Source of the DNA: Timema cristinae
Taxonomy: Eukaryota > Arthropoda > Insecta > Phasmatodea > Timematidae
Assembly (NCBI GenBank): GCA_039000515.1
Contig: JBCFYV010000001.1
Location: 50,823,894 to 50,887,893 of the forward strand
Direction: 5' to 3'
DNA length: 64,000 bases
The notes below the pieces were generated by a model. The model ran no database searches, was not told where the DNA came from, and was given only the letters and a program-made list of their open reading frames with translations. Of this stretch, positions 50,201 to 57,249 are shown one piece after another (positions within the stretch are counted from its first letter, which is position 1; each line of letters starts with the position of its first letter). Position numbers and translations under genes: made by a program.

Positions 50201-52169
50201 TTGTAGATACTAAATCTTGATTCACACGTTCGCTGAAAACAGAGAGCAGAATCTCCTTGATTAGCGCTGCAGTTCACACTCTGTATGTTTACCCAGGATG
50301 CATTGTAACACAAACTTAAAACAGATGATTAACAACATATTTTAATTTTCTAATAGATTGACATATATTTTAGATCATCCTCCTAATGGATGTTTTTAAA
50401 TTATTTTGTGTAGTGGCACATTCCAATATATTAATACACAACACTTTATAGAAACAGGTTATTTCAAATCTCCTCACAACGGCCTACGAAGATATCTGCT
50501 TGTTTCTGGCTCTACTGTGCATGCGTTGTCATATGCACATGTGCACTGATTTTGAGATTTGATTGGTTCTCCCGTGCTTAAGATCTCCGGGCAGTGCGGA
50601 CAAAGTAGAAATGGATTGAACTTTAGCGGAACAGCTCACATCGATAAGGTGAAAATCTTGTGCTTGGAATAGAGCTCGTCACGTGACTACGTTTCTGTTC
50701 TGCGCTAGTTTTTTTTGGCGAACCTGCGAATCCACAATAACTTAACATCATTGTGGTATTTTCGTTTAAAGATTATTTATTGCAAAAACATGTAATTTAA
50801 AATGATGATTTTATTACTGCTAAACTACGATGCATTTAAAAATCCTCTATCACTCTAAGTGGAACTCAATTTTTGATTGTTGACTACACAAATGGGGGGT
50901 GCATTGATATTGGTTGCAATACCAAACCACAAATCAGAAAAACTTCCATTGCAAAGAATAACATACAAATTTATAAAAAATCAGTTTTACTCACATTAAC
51001 CTCAATTTATTACCGGATTGTGAGGCTTTTATCCAATTCGTACTCAACTCTTTTTTGCTTATGGAGGGATCCACTGTACATTTAAAATGTATTTGTTCTT
51101 TAATACATTGCCATTATTTTTTGTTTTTCTCTTGGCCTCCATTTTTTTGGGTTAAATTATGCTGACCCTGCTGGTATAGTCTATCATATTTATTTTCATT
51201 GTAAACTTTGTTTATATTACTGACCAAAAAGCTTGTGAATGATATACTTTAATATATCTCTATAAGGAAAACCTCTTTTCTCTTTACTTTATTTGCAAGA
51301 AGGTACAGGAAAGGTTGATGAAAACATTTAAAAGAAATTAAAAACAAAATGGTTTTTACAATGAAAATAACACAGTTCCCACTCCCTCCTGATGAGCTTT
51401 AATAGACGGTAACAATCTATGTTCGTCAAAAGCAGCCATTACCTCTTTGTCACATACACATCAATATTTCGATGCTATTATATAGCATCTTCCTCCGGAA
51501 GTAGTAGACTGAACAGGATGTTGTTGTCTTCAGTGATGCATAGTTCAATGCTATAATAGCATCAAAATATTGAAGTGTGTGTAAATATGTGTTAGTGTTT
51601 GTTTTTTTCTTTTATTTGTGCTCTACCATTTTCCTAATATTCTATAATTTTATTTATGACAAATTGTTTTTGCTCAATGCACTTTATTTCATACATATAA
51701 AAAAAGGAAAAGAGTTTTTCCTTAGAGAGTTATACTATATGATTAAATCACATACATAAAATGGTTTACTTTGTGTAAACTTCTGTGTTTAACATTTCTG
51801 CTTAAAACTATGCTAAAACAGATGTGTCACAAATTTCTTAGAATGGTTCCCAGAAAGCAGTATTTCCTTAGGTCTTCGAAGTTAAAACAAAGTATTTCAG
51901 TCGCCACAACTTTTTACATGACAACCCATCCAGACATCCTACAAAATTATATACATTGCAGTATACTCTTTTTGAAAAGTTTCAATTATTCAGTGTTCTG
52001 TCCAGAAAATGTTGCCAGCTGAGTAACTTTATTACTGGTTTGAGGAATTGTAATATTTTGCAATATTTGATGATTTGTGTGACATTTGCACTCACATTAA
52101 TATAAATGGTTGTAATTTTTATAAAGTACTCTTTTTGCAGGATCCAGCGATGGTAACTCTAATTCTTGA
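25046..52169 (+). CDS. PPP1R37: PPP1R37 (LRRC68) orthologue, gene span, 5' incomplete
   Basis: Protein phosphatase 1 regulatory subunit 37 binds PP1 and is reported to inhibit its activity. Eleven + strand exons were placed by GT-AG sites and matching phase. The order of blocks follows the known family: an ENVTRDDLL segment, then leucine-rich repeats of the ribonuclease-inhibitor type (IDLENTGIDDE, FDMMEYYESTTRVNISGN, LRELYLADNSLNSSDAIQLG, LVLWNNQLT, LRLGMQSTHLNCEGAVALAE, IDLRENNIKIAGLMAL, QLDLDETPK), then a long Ser/Pro-rich disordered tail. The visible part encodes about 1,150 residues, longer than the roughly 690 of the human protein; the extra length is in the tail. The start codon and the N-terminal RVxF docking motif are not in the exons found. 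Four single-base deletions break the frame, and introns reach about 7 kb and carry many transposons. Confidence 0.92.
26472..26618 (+). CDS. PPP1R37: PPP1R37 exon 2
   Basis: 147 nt, phase 0 at both ends, acceptor GTGTGTCCAG and donor GTGAAC. Encodes ELDLDAVRCECLNLRGEPLG and CLEEVLKRLQFVSIDLE, which align with the first LRR of the family. Confidence 0.92.
27093..28008 (+). mobile_element. hAT-like element, 5' part, with BED-finger transposase start
   Basis: Begins with CAGGGTTCCTACGCTCTGG and a cluster of GTCAGGGAAA repeats, typical of a hAT terminal/subterminal region. An open frame from 27490 starts MSNKKTVFNQLWLS and carries a BED-type zinc-finger pattern: C-x2-C (FCKVC) and H-x5-H (SHAKGPTH). 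A +1 shift in the T-run near 27833 moves the frame, which continues as KDDITKAEVIWAMRLL, a block that precedes the catalytic domain in hAT-like families. The sequence stops at about 28008 where it joins the ragged duplicate, so the DDE and dimerisation regions are absent. It interrupts a SINE-B copy on its left. Confidence 0.7.
27490..28008 (+). pseudogene. BED zinc-finger hAT transposase, N-terminal fragment, frameshifted
   Basis: The first frame gives 132 codons: a short leader, the BED finger at about residues 35-60, and the TFFSKK linker followed by a Ser-rich stretch. The frame change near 27833 occurs in a six-T run. The second frame ends at a stop directly at the junction with foreign sequence. 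No catalytic residues of hAT are present, so it encodes at most a DNA-binding fragment. Confidence 0.65.
28025..30395. repeat. Segment B: ragged, deletion-rich copy of 24121-27090
   Basis: Collinear with segment A but about 20% shorter, with losses spread evenly over exons, introns and homopolymers. Remnants of exon 1 (about 28676-28757) and exon 2 (about 29905-30018) are unreadable. The SINE-B copy that is cut short in segment A continues here (to about 30490). Uniform indel damage suggests unpolished long-read gap fill more than an old tandem duplication, but the sequence alone cannot decide. Confidence 0.75.
30340..30500 (-). repeat. SINE family B copy in the ragged segment
   Basis: Same order as the 14.2-kb copy: GGAAGGTGAATT, then CTGACAGGGATTGAACCACA and GCGAGAGTATCGTCGCCTTA on the + strand. 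Many single-base losses. Confidence 0.6.
30500..31360. other. Intron sequence, no exon seen
   Basis: No splice-bounded open segment. Sequence quality may still be low here. Confidence 0.4.
31362..32290. repeat. 27-bp satellite array, noisy
   Basis: About 34 units of CCACTCTCCACCCATATC plus TACACAC(A), with two alternating linkers (ATACACC and ATAACCC types). Nearly every unit carries a one-base loss, mainly in C or AC runs, and the array ends in an AC run. The MRGLCVDM-type reading frame on the minus strand is a by-product. Confidence 0.9.
32736..32945 (+). repeat. SINE family B copy with tail
   Basis: Head GTCTTAGACGTCACTTC, B-box GGGGTTTGATTCCCAGTC, body TTTTCCACTCTCCTTCCAC, and an end TATAACCTGAAGAGCTAGTA followed by AGAGGCGGTG and an A-run. 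The tail resembles the SINE-A tail (GTAGTAAGACGCGGTG), so the two families may share a partner LINE. Confidence 0.7.
33140..33295 (-). repeat. SINE family B copy
   Basis: Minus-strand copy with AATTTAGAGGAAATATACCC, GTGACGAGAGTGGAAAATAA and GACTGGGATTTGAACCTC on the + strand. Lies about 360 bp upstream of exon 3 within the intron. Confidence 0.65.
33656..33775 (+). CDS. PPP1R37: PPP1R37 exon 3
   Basis: 120 nt, phase 0 at both ends, acceptor TATTTTCACAG, donor GTATCC. Encodes FDMMEYYESTTRVNISGNKN, close to the human 'FDMIEYYESATHLNIS' LRR. Confidence 0.95.
34841..34991 (+). CDS. PPP1R37: PPP1R37 exon 4
   Basis: 151 nt, starts phase 0 and ends phase 1; acceptor GTTTGCTTCAG, donor GTGAGG. Encodes MRCLVELDARNVTLNEQY and LEILHLDNCNLTGRPIIML, matching the family LRR with 'LxLENASLSGRPLMLL'. 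Confidence 0.95.
35090..36050. other. Intron, no exon seen
   Basis: The 127-codon frame at 35666-36049 lacks splice support and any recognised motif and overlaps a minus-strand frame; not called. Confidence 0.45.
36050..37150. repeat. Unclassified GC-richer repeat region
   Basis: Less AT-rich than the surroundings. The phrases around 36300 (GAGACCTCTGCCAATATTTA with GTGGTGAATTT) and 36905 (complementary TTCACCACTAAAATTGGCAT with AGGTCTCAT) are inverted relatives, suggesting an inverted pair of element ends about 600 bp apart. A SINE-B head (GGGGTTTGAATCTCTGTC) lies at about 36738-36840. No transposase or reverse transcriptase was recognised. Confidence 0.45.
37376..37450 (+). mobile_element. 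hAT-like terminal fragment
   Basis: GGATCGAAAACTCAGGGCCT followed by GTAGGTCATATCTGGCTCGT resembles the terminal 'GGGTCGGCAAACT..GGCCCGCGGGCCA' region of hAT (Charlie/SPIN-like) elements. No right end was identified. Confidence 0.4.
37450..38420. other. Intron, no exon seen
   Basis: A purine-rich, GC-richer patch (37840-37930) carries a 64-codon frame without support. The rest is AT-rich. Confidence 0.4.
38424..39775 (+). mobile_element. 1.35-kb hAT-like element, copy 1 (inverted partner at 45.3 kb)
   Basis: Starts TAGAGATGGAATCTCGAATC. The whole 1352 bp reappears in reverse complement at 45331-46679 with a few per cent to moderate divergence. Anchors include CCTACCCTCCCAACTCTATG and CCTATATTGTGTAATGTAG. 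No open frame of transposase size. The TAGAGATGG end fits non-autonomous hAT elements. A SINE-A tail scrap (AGCACCACGTCTTACTA) lies inside at about 38987 and is absent from the other copy. Confidence 0.75.
39776..40320. other. Intron, no exon seen
   Basis: Contains further 'GATTCGAGATTTG' fragments that look like additional pieces of the flanking hAT-like element. Confidence 0.4.
40328..40457 (+). CDS. PPP1R37: PPP1R37 exon 5
   Basis: 130 nt, enters in phase 1 and leaves in phase 2. The acceptor TTACTTGATAG is weak, the donor GTACAA is acceptable. Encodes AGLKLNSSLRELYLADNSLN and LLRCNTYLQLLDI, almost identical to the human 'MNLRELYLADNKLN' LRR. Confidence 0.93.
40525..40740 (+). repeat. SINE family C (tRNA-derived), best copy
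   Basis: CACCTTAACTCAGCCGGTAG (A-box region) and AGGTTCAATTCCCGGC (perfect B-box) spaced as in tRNA, then the body GATAAATGTATCATTAGTG and a GATCGGGGACTGGATGTTG segment. It sits 70 bp downstream of the exon 5 donor. It does not form a complete cloverleaf, so it is not called a tRNA gene. Confidence 0.75.
41029..41170 (+). CDS. PPP1R37: PPP1R37 exon 6
   Basis: 142 nt, acceptor ATTGTTGCAG, donor GTGAGT. Encodes NNGVQDTGVGHILDGLIEQ and LGVLVLWNNQLTRHAS; LVLWNNQLT is a family signature. Confidence 0.95.
41708..42407 (+). mobile_element. Palindromic retroposon with 15-bp target-site duplication, copy 1
   Basis: An exact 15-bp direct repeat TATTATTTATCATTG (41708-41722 and 42393-42407) flanks an element of 670 bp. 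A 32-nt unpaired leader (41723-41754) contains TGGCCCAATGG, an exact match to the Pol III A-box TRGYNNARNGG. The rest is a near-perfect palindrome centred at 42074 with arms of about 310 bp and a loop of about 15 nt; identical 62-codon frames on opposite strands are a by-product. The arms carry a degenerate hammerhead-like motif (TTGATAAAGGCAACAATGCC then GAAATATT, near 42161-42188, and its mirror). Long duplications indicate LINE- or Penelope-type insertion, not a DNA transposon. It lies in the intron between exons 6 and 7. Confidence 0.85.
42517..42705 (+). CDS. PPP1R37: PPP1R37 exon 7
   Basis: 189 nt, phase 0 at both ends, acceptor TGGTGTCAG, donor GTACCT. Encodes SLEMLNMGQNMLTNECL and TLLRLGMQSTHLNCEGAVAL, matching the human 'RLGLASTKLTCEGAVAVAEF' LRR. 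Confidence 0.95.
42752..43172 (+). mobile_element. hAT-like non-autonomous element, uninterrupted copy
   Basis: Runs from GGGTGTCTACCATCTGGGAA to AAGTTGAGTAGACACAATG, with internal GGGAATTTTAGGAAATGATC. It corresponds block by block to the interrupted copy at 21438-22372. It begins only about 45 bp downstream of the exon 7 donor. Confidence 0.7.
43604..43836. repeat. 76-bp tandem repeat, three units
   Basis: Three units at a 76-bp period: GGCGTGTTTCCTAACTGAGC, GGGCGCTCCTAACCAACTG, GTGGAGAGTAGCGTTCAATT. Part of a fourth, diverged unit precedes them. Much richer in G+C than the surrounding intron. It ends about 170 bp upstream of exon 8. Confidence 0.85.
43936..43983 (+). repeat. 5'-truncated SINE-A tail with 12-bp target-site duplication
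   Basis: A fragment of only about 36 bp (AACGGGTAGTAAGACGCGGT then a GAT microsatellite) is flanked by two copies of ATTTTAACTGAG. It shows a very short TPRT-type insertion, 22 bp upstream of the exon 8 acceptor. Confidence 0.85.
44006..44125 (+). CDS. PPP1R37: PPP1R37 exon 8
   Basis: 120 nt, phase 0 at both ends, acceptor TCTATGTTTCAG, donor GTAGGC. Encodes RIDLRENNIKIAGLMALCHS and QLDLDETPKRKM, the last LRRs (human 'LDLRENEIKTGGLMAL', 'LDLDREPKKE'). Confidence 0.95.
44462..44650. repeat. GATA/GAGA-type microsatellite
   Basis: About 190 bp of mixed GAGA, GATA and TATA units with no regular long period. Confidence 0.9.
44898..45318 (+). mobile_element. Palindromic retroposon, copy 2, 14-bp target-site duplication
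   Basis: An exact 14-bp direct repeat ATAAGGATATTTAA (44898-44911 and 45305-45318) flanks a 393-bp element. The same leader with TGGCCCAATGG occupies 44912-44945, then arms of about 165 bp (44946-45115 and 45138-45304) around a loop of about 22 nt. It differs from copy 1 by lacking the inner part of both arms, including the hammerhead-like motif, and by small indels. Independent duplications show two separate insertions. Confidence 0.85.
45331..46679 (-). mobile_element. 1.35-kb hAT-like element, copy 2 (inverted)
   Basis: Reverse complement of 38424-39775 over 1349 bp, ending in CCATCTCTA. Its inner end lies 12 bp from the palindromic retroposon. With copy 1 it forms long inverted repeats around exons 5-8. 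Confidence 0.75.
46690..47350. other. Intron, no exon seen
   Basis: Very AT-rich, with a TAATATTA-type low-complexity stretch at about 47020-47110. Confidence 0.5.
47362..49630 (+). CDS. PPP1R37: PPP1R37 exon 9: long disordered tail, three -1 frame breaks
   Basis: Acceptor GTTTTCATCAG; the donor is GTAGGT after GATAACAATG. Begins ENETVTEQYHCLVTEIRGYC, the end of the LRR domain. It continues as low-complexity Ser/Pro/Thr-rich sequence (PSPSPSPIPSPVPSS at about residues 80-97 of the exon), with a more ordered patch SSLDKLLSLFQHPSSFF (near 48530-48580) and acidic stretches. The frame shifts by one missing base at about 48385-48388 (AAAA), 48995-48997 (TTT) and 49085-49087 (TTT). Adding one base at each restores a single frame across the exon and the correct phase at the donor. 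Reading through the donor gives a stop at 49672. No recognisable enzyme domain. Confidence 0.9.
49640..49940. other. Short intron
   Basis: 321-bp intron between exons 9 and 10 with a strong T-rich tract before the acceptor. Confidence 0.7.
49952..50014 (+). CDS. PPP1R37: PPP1R37 exon 10 (63-nt microexon)
   Basis: Acceptor TTTTTTTACAG, donor GTGAGT. Joined in phase to exon 9 it reads VSFLDSSLHTIKEAPTAVFP followed by A. Supported by excellent splice signals and by phase with exon 11; too short to show by an open-frame search. Confidence 0.8.
50020..52130. other. Last PPP1R37 intron, no exon seen
   Basis: AT-rich, with the inverted hairpin repeat at 51449-51585 described separately. Short open frames at 50873, 51577 and 51771 have no support. 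Confidence 0.5.
51449..51585. repeat. Inverted hairpin repeat with hammerhead-like motifs
   Basis: CACATCAATATTTCGATGC on the left and its inverted relative GCATCAAAATATTGAAGTG on the right each adjoin a self-complementary GATGCTAT...ATAGCATC stem. On the minus strand the left one reads GAAGATGC-stem-GCATCGAAATATTG, the same stem II-GAAA layout as in the other hammerhead-like sites, but without a proper CUGANGA box. Confidence 0.45.
52141..52169 (+). CDS. PPP1R37: PPP1R37 exon 11, terminal coding exon
   Basis: Acceptor CTCTTTTTGCAG. Joined to exon 10 it reads R-SSDGNSNS and stops at TGA (52167-52169). The 3' untranslated region follows. Confidence 0.8.
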
Positions 52170-52232
52170 ACACATTTCCAAACAGTAAGAAAGTCAATCA
52201 AAACACAGGAACGATATATTTAATTCTATAAA

Positions 52233-52238
52233 AATAAA
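52233..52238 (+). terminator. Candidate polyadenylation signal AATAAA for PPP1R37
   Basis: Canonical hexamer 64 bp after the stop codon, in TATAAAAATAAACCTGC. A short 3' untranslated region is implied; later signals are possible. Confidence 0.5.
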
Positions 52239-52259
52239 CCTGCATTGTATAACTCTTTC

Positions 52260-53990
52260 AAACTATTTCTCTCTATAATGCAATGGTGGTTATGTAAACA
52301 AAACTTTTATTAAAAGTATTCTCTTATATTGTTACTGAAAATCTCAAAATTCTTGTTATTTTTAAAATAACATTGAACATTGGAAAAGCATCCTATAAGA
52401 TGTTGATACAGTGTCCACCCAAAGAAGTAATAACAAAAGGAAATTAAAACAATCACCCCTAAAATATAGGCTAGCATCTAAAATTAGTGAATATTGTTTT
52501 ATCTTGGGATTCATGAAGAAGAAATGTAATCCTTCTATTGCTATCTGGTTATACTAATTAGCATGCATATGCTAAGGGTATGCTGATATTCAAATATCGA
52601 ATAATCTTGAATAATTAGCAGCTGAATATTCATTTCTAAACTTTAAATAGCAGGTTCAAATGACAAGATAGAATAGTATTGTCATAGATATATTTAAAGT
52701 TCTGTTAGTCTAATAGGTTTTCTAGTAGTATCATAGATTTATTCAAAGTTTCACCACTCAAGTGGATTTCCAGGGTAGTTGACGCAAGCCAGGCATCTAA
52801 CTTAAAATTGCCCTGTCCTTTGTTCTTTTAGGGGAGGGAGTGAATACCATTGTTTACAGAGAGAGTGGCTACTACCTTCATAATGGGAGACTGGGTGCTG
52901 ATGGAAAGAAAAACAAGCTGTGCGATTCATGACTATCAACGGTTATTTATTTAGGTTTATCAAGTTCGAGACCTTGATAAGAGTTAGAGAAGGTCTACCA
53001 TCTTTCAGGGCATGTGAAAATGAAGTAAATGGGAGGGAGTAGCTTGCATTGGATTCTTTCCAAATTTTTTTCTCTTTCCCTGGTCCTTAATTTTTACATT
53101 ATTAATTTAGCTTTCAGTATTTTAACGCCCGACTAATGTTTAAATTACATCTATAATGTAATAATAGATAAATTCAGATAGTACACTTTGTTTTTTTTCT
53201 CTAAACCTTTATCTTTTAATGTTATGTGACAACAAAAGTCTTATTGTTAGACTGGCTCTAATTTTGTTTCACATTTAAAAAGTGAGCTGCAAAGGCACAT
53301 ACTAATTACTTTATAATTACATCAACGAATATTGAAGAGATGTTCCAGAAATGTTCAGTTATGTAGACAGAGCATATCTGTCAGCTTCTAGCAGTGCACT
53401 TCCTCAAGAATGACTAATTATCATTGAGATCTCAAAAATGCCTCCATTTTTATAAGGAGTGTTATAGCTTATGTAATGATTAATTTAACTTCTGGAATTG
53501 TTGGGACCATATATTATTATGGTATTTTTTATATTCTTTATAAGAAATGATTACTAGTTTCTATATGTAAGTGTTGTCATTATCAAATGTTTTATGCCAT
53601 AAAAAACAAATCAAATTCCCGCATGAAAAAAAATACCTGTTGACAGTTGGGCTATTTAAATTTAAACTTAATTCAGTAGAAAGAGTTATTTATAAAAGCT
53701 TACCAGCTAAACTAGAATCATTTTAACTTTCCTTGGGGTGCTAAACCAAATGAAAGGATAAAACTAGGATATGAGTGTATTTGACTTGTAAATTCTAACC
53801 CTGCCTTTTAATAAATACTCTGGCTCGAGCTTGACACATTTATTGGCTCAACATTTTCAATGGTTATGTCTTTGGTTGGCTCCATGGTCTAAGACTGGCC
53901 TGGCAATGATGCGTAGACTGGGGGTTGGGAGGGGAAAATTGAGAGTAGTGACCACACATCTCACTCTTATAATGTAGTTACCTACTCTAT
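52260..53990. other. Intergenic, no gene; scrap of the palindromic retroposon
   Basis: At about 53047-53085, TTGCATTGGATTCTTTCC plus TCTCTTTCCCTGG matches an arm segment of the palindromic element. A SINE-B-like head (CATGGTCTAAGACTGGCC) lies near 53884. Confidence 0.45.
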
Positions 53991-54390
53991 GACACTAGGA
54001 ACTCCTAAGTTCATTGCTGCACTTATAAAATAACGCCAGCTATCCCTATCTGAAGCTAGTTCTCTCCAGTCCACCTCATTACACCCTATCCCTATCTTGA
54101 GCTAGTTCTATCCAGTCCACCTCATTACACCCTATTCCTATCTTGAACTAGTTCTATCCAGTCCACCTCATTACACCCTATTCCTATCTTGAGCTAGTTC
54201 TATCTAGTCCACCTCATTACTCCCTATCCCTATATTGAGCTAGTTCAATCCAGTCCACATCATTACACCCTATCCCTATCTTGAGATAGTTCTATCCAGT
54301 CCACATCATTACACCCTATCCCTATCTTGAGCTAGTTCTATCCAGTCCACCTCACTACACCCTATTTATTTCAGGTCCATTCTAATGTTA
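53980..54390 (+). repeat. Dispersed element with 46-bp minisatellite, about 7 units
   Basis: Units at an exact 46-bp spacing (for example 54071 to 54117) with the TCTTGAGCTAGTTCTATCCA core. The flanks (GACACTAGGAACTCCTAAGT on the left, CAGGTCCATTCTAATG on the right) match the 8.4-kb copy. Confidence 0.85.
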
Positions 54391-54910
54391 TCCTCGCGTT
54401 TGGGTCTTCCAAACTTTCGGGTGTTTCTTGATTAGGTTTATTTCCAAGCTGAGAGCTCATCACGCACAGCCCCAACCCCCAATTTGGAGAACCACCCTAA
54501 TCGGTTGTCTGCGATTGCTTATTCAATATATTCACAGCTACCCTTCAGATCCTCTATCCACAACCCCAGGACGCACGATGCCGTGGATGACAGGGATCCA
54601 CGAAACAGATTAGAATGTGGTTAAGGTAAAATAAATTGAATAAACAAGCTGTTGGATGGAGGAGGTTATAAGACAGAGATAAAGAAAGTATCGAAGAGGA
54701 TTAACCATATGTAGTTTAGTCCTGGGCTGCGTAAAGTACACACTAGTATAAAACTACTATTTACAGCTTAAAAAAACTGATTTGATTCCTTCTACGAGAG
54801 AAGAAATGTCTCTCTGGGATAATGTAAAGGCCAGCATTAAGTTATCATCTACCCATCGTCCAAATATAATAAAATCATAAATGAATTATTTTTTTTACAC
54901 ATACGTATAT
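54390..54910. other. GC-richer unclassified sequence, then AT-rich DNA
   Basis: 54420-54620 is GC-richer and open for 61 codons (54428-54613), with no motif. It directly follows the minisatellite element and may belong to it or to another transposon. Confidence 0.4.
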
Positions 54911-54912
54911 TC

Positions 54913-55206
54913 ACTAATATTATTATTATTATTATTATTATTATTAGCACCGCGTCTTACTACTCGTTAGGGTTATACGCACTTACCCTGTGTAATGGTA
55001 GGATGATTATGAGATGAAATGAGGGACCTACAGTTTAACGTGGAATCCAAACCACGCTGGCGACCTGGCATTCCCCACATTCACAAGATGTCTTGTCAGA
55101 GGTGAAGGAAGGGTTTGGCAATAAGATAAATCTGTGCCGGGACCGAGGATTGAACCCCGGCCGCCAGCATAGAAGTCTGACACCTTACCCCTAGACCACC
55201 AGGTCA
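54913..55206 (-). repeat. SINE family A, full length with target-site duplication
   Basis: Minus-strand head CCTGGTGGTCTAGGGGTAAG, B-box GGGGTTCAATCC, whole body, and tail GTAGTAAGACGCGGTGCTAA followed by an AAT array. TATATTCACTA stands on both sides (about 54907-54917 and 55211-55221). Best reference copy of the family in the window. Confidence 0.9.
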
Positions 55207-55224
55207 CCTTATATTCACTATTAA

Positions 55225-57040
55225 AGTACACTATATACAGGATTAATCCGAAAGAATATATACACCAAATATAAATGAAAATAAGCTCTCATTTACATCA
55301 GTTTTGGTGCCCAATTTTTTTCTTATTTCTGTGATTTTAAGTATTTCAACTGAGCACATAACAAATTCGTGGAGGTGCAAGTTGCCTGGGAGCCTCAGGG
55401 GGACATACTTGGTTTAACGTACCTATTAAAGGACGATAGTATATGTTAGTAGCAATCAGGGTTGTTATTGCTATTAAGGTATCTAATTGATTCTAGCAAT
55501 CTAATAACATTAACCAACCTGAATGTTTTTGTTAATTTTGTGACAACAATATAATAATTAAGGTATCAATTTGAAAGAAAGAAGAATTATGACATTGCTA
55601 TACATAATCTTTATATAATTAACTGGCCCGTTTGTAATAATTATTATAATTATTATTAATTATTACTACTATGCATTGCTCTGATTCATGAAGTAGCAGT
55701 TCTCAACAGTAAAGCCTGTCACACATGTCTTGCATATTAGATACACATGTACTCTCCAACCAGAAATCACATTGAAATACAGTCATCTGCATTATTTTCT
55801 AAACATTAAAATTCATATCAAAGTTGATCATTTTTATCTTAATGTAAATTATCATTAAGCTACTGTATCAAAGTCTTTGGGCCTAGTTTCACAATATTCA
55901 AATGTTAATTTGAGGCATTGCCAACGTTACAGTTTGACCCCATGATTGACTTAAAAAGGCAACAAGCAAATTGAAACTCAAGAAGTGTCTTCGCATGTCC
56001 ACCCTCATCTTGACCCCTTTAAGGAATATAAACAAACCTAAATAGTTACAAAAACCTCGCTGTTTGTCCACATTATCTTTGGCCATTTGTCACATTTTCT
56101 GGACACACTCGTTTTCATTAGTTTGAGGTTTTACTGTGTAGTAATTCATAAATGTATGGACCAAAACAGAACTATTTACACCGATGTGTATATGTTGTTT
56201 ATTCTTGCAGTGAAAGTGTATTTTACGATAAGGCCTAGTGTTACTGCAAGCAAGGTCCACACAACAAACAGTTTCACAGTTGAGCTCCAAAACATGGATC
56301 ACTGATTGGTAGGGTTAAATCTCTCCGGCATTTATCATTAAGTGGGGGGTTTCATATGTAAACGGATTGACAGTTTTTCATGAATCAAGAATTATAAATC
56401 CAATTTTTTATGGTTTTGAATGATTAGAATCTCAGACATCTTCCTCAAAATAATTCAGGCCTTACTGAACTTGATCCCTCCCACGTGTTCATGTATTTTG
56501 CTTGACGTAGTATAAATATTTTATTTCAATAAATGTAAACATCCTTGATCAACGTCTTAAAGTTGTTTTAGTTTACTTGTCAATAGCTCGTGGCCCGCTC
56601 AAAAAGAGTTGGTGGTTATAGTTTGGACCAAACCGGCTCTAGATGCATATATAATGTGGCTCGACAATAATTGGTGATTTTGCTTGACAAACACAACTGT
56701 TACATTTATTATTTTGTAATGCATTATGTTCATGTAAGGCATCACTCTTATTTCTAGGTTAAACTTTGAATAATTGAACCCACTAAAAAGTCAATTTTAT
56801 ATACACTAACACTTGGTCTGTAACCAAGGGAAAAAGTTACCTTTTTTAGATTTCAGTATGAATTTAAATTTCAGCACAATTGAAAAAAAGGCAATAAAAT
56901 AAGAATATAGTAATTATGTTACTTTTCCTTCATTTGTGTCTGTCCAATTGGGAAACTCAATTTGAGTTATAATTTAGCTGTTTGCACAGTTATTTTTTTT
57001 ACCATTACTTTATTTGTACACATTTCATCTCACCTACCTG
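55225..57040. other. Intergenic, no gene seen
   Basis: AT-rich; overlapping opposite-strand frames near 56090-56305 mirror each other and have no motif. Confidence 0.45.
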
Positions 57041-57061
57041 TTGGTTATCTATTTTTTGGAG

Positions 57062-57247
57062 AGTAGCTGTAAAGTTTATTTTAAACCTCTGGCCAAAGTT
57101 TTGGACAATCTTAAGTGTCAACACACTGAGTGTCATTATGAACGTCACTCTGACAGCCCTCCTTATTACCCAATAATGGTTCCAGACACAACTTTACTTG
57201 CGAATACAAATTTGACAACTTCCACAACTAATCATATAGTATTTTAG
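57062..57247 (+). CDS. Candidate terminal exon of an unrecognised gene
   Basis: An open segment reads SSCKVYFKPLAKVLDNLKCQ, then a Cys/His-containing stretch, and ends LTTSTTNHIVF before TAG. Its residue composition is protein-like, unlike the Lys/Ile/Phe-rich noise around it. A T-rich tract (57045-57058) ends in GGAG, a poor acceptor; CCAAAG at about 57098 is an alternative. AATAAA occurs at about 57303. No partner exon or family was recognised, and the call may be wrong. Confidence 0.3.
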   Translation, partial: SSCKVYFKPLAKVLDNLKCQHTECHYERHSDSPPYYPIMVPDTTLLANTNLTTSTTNHIVF

Positions 57248-57249
57248 TA

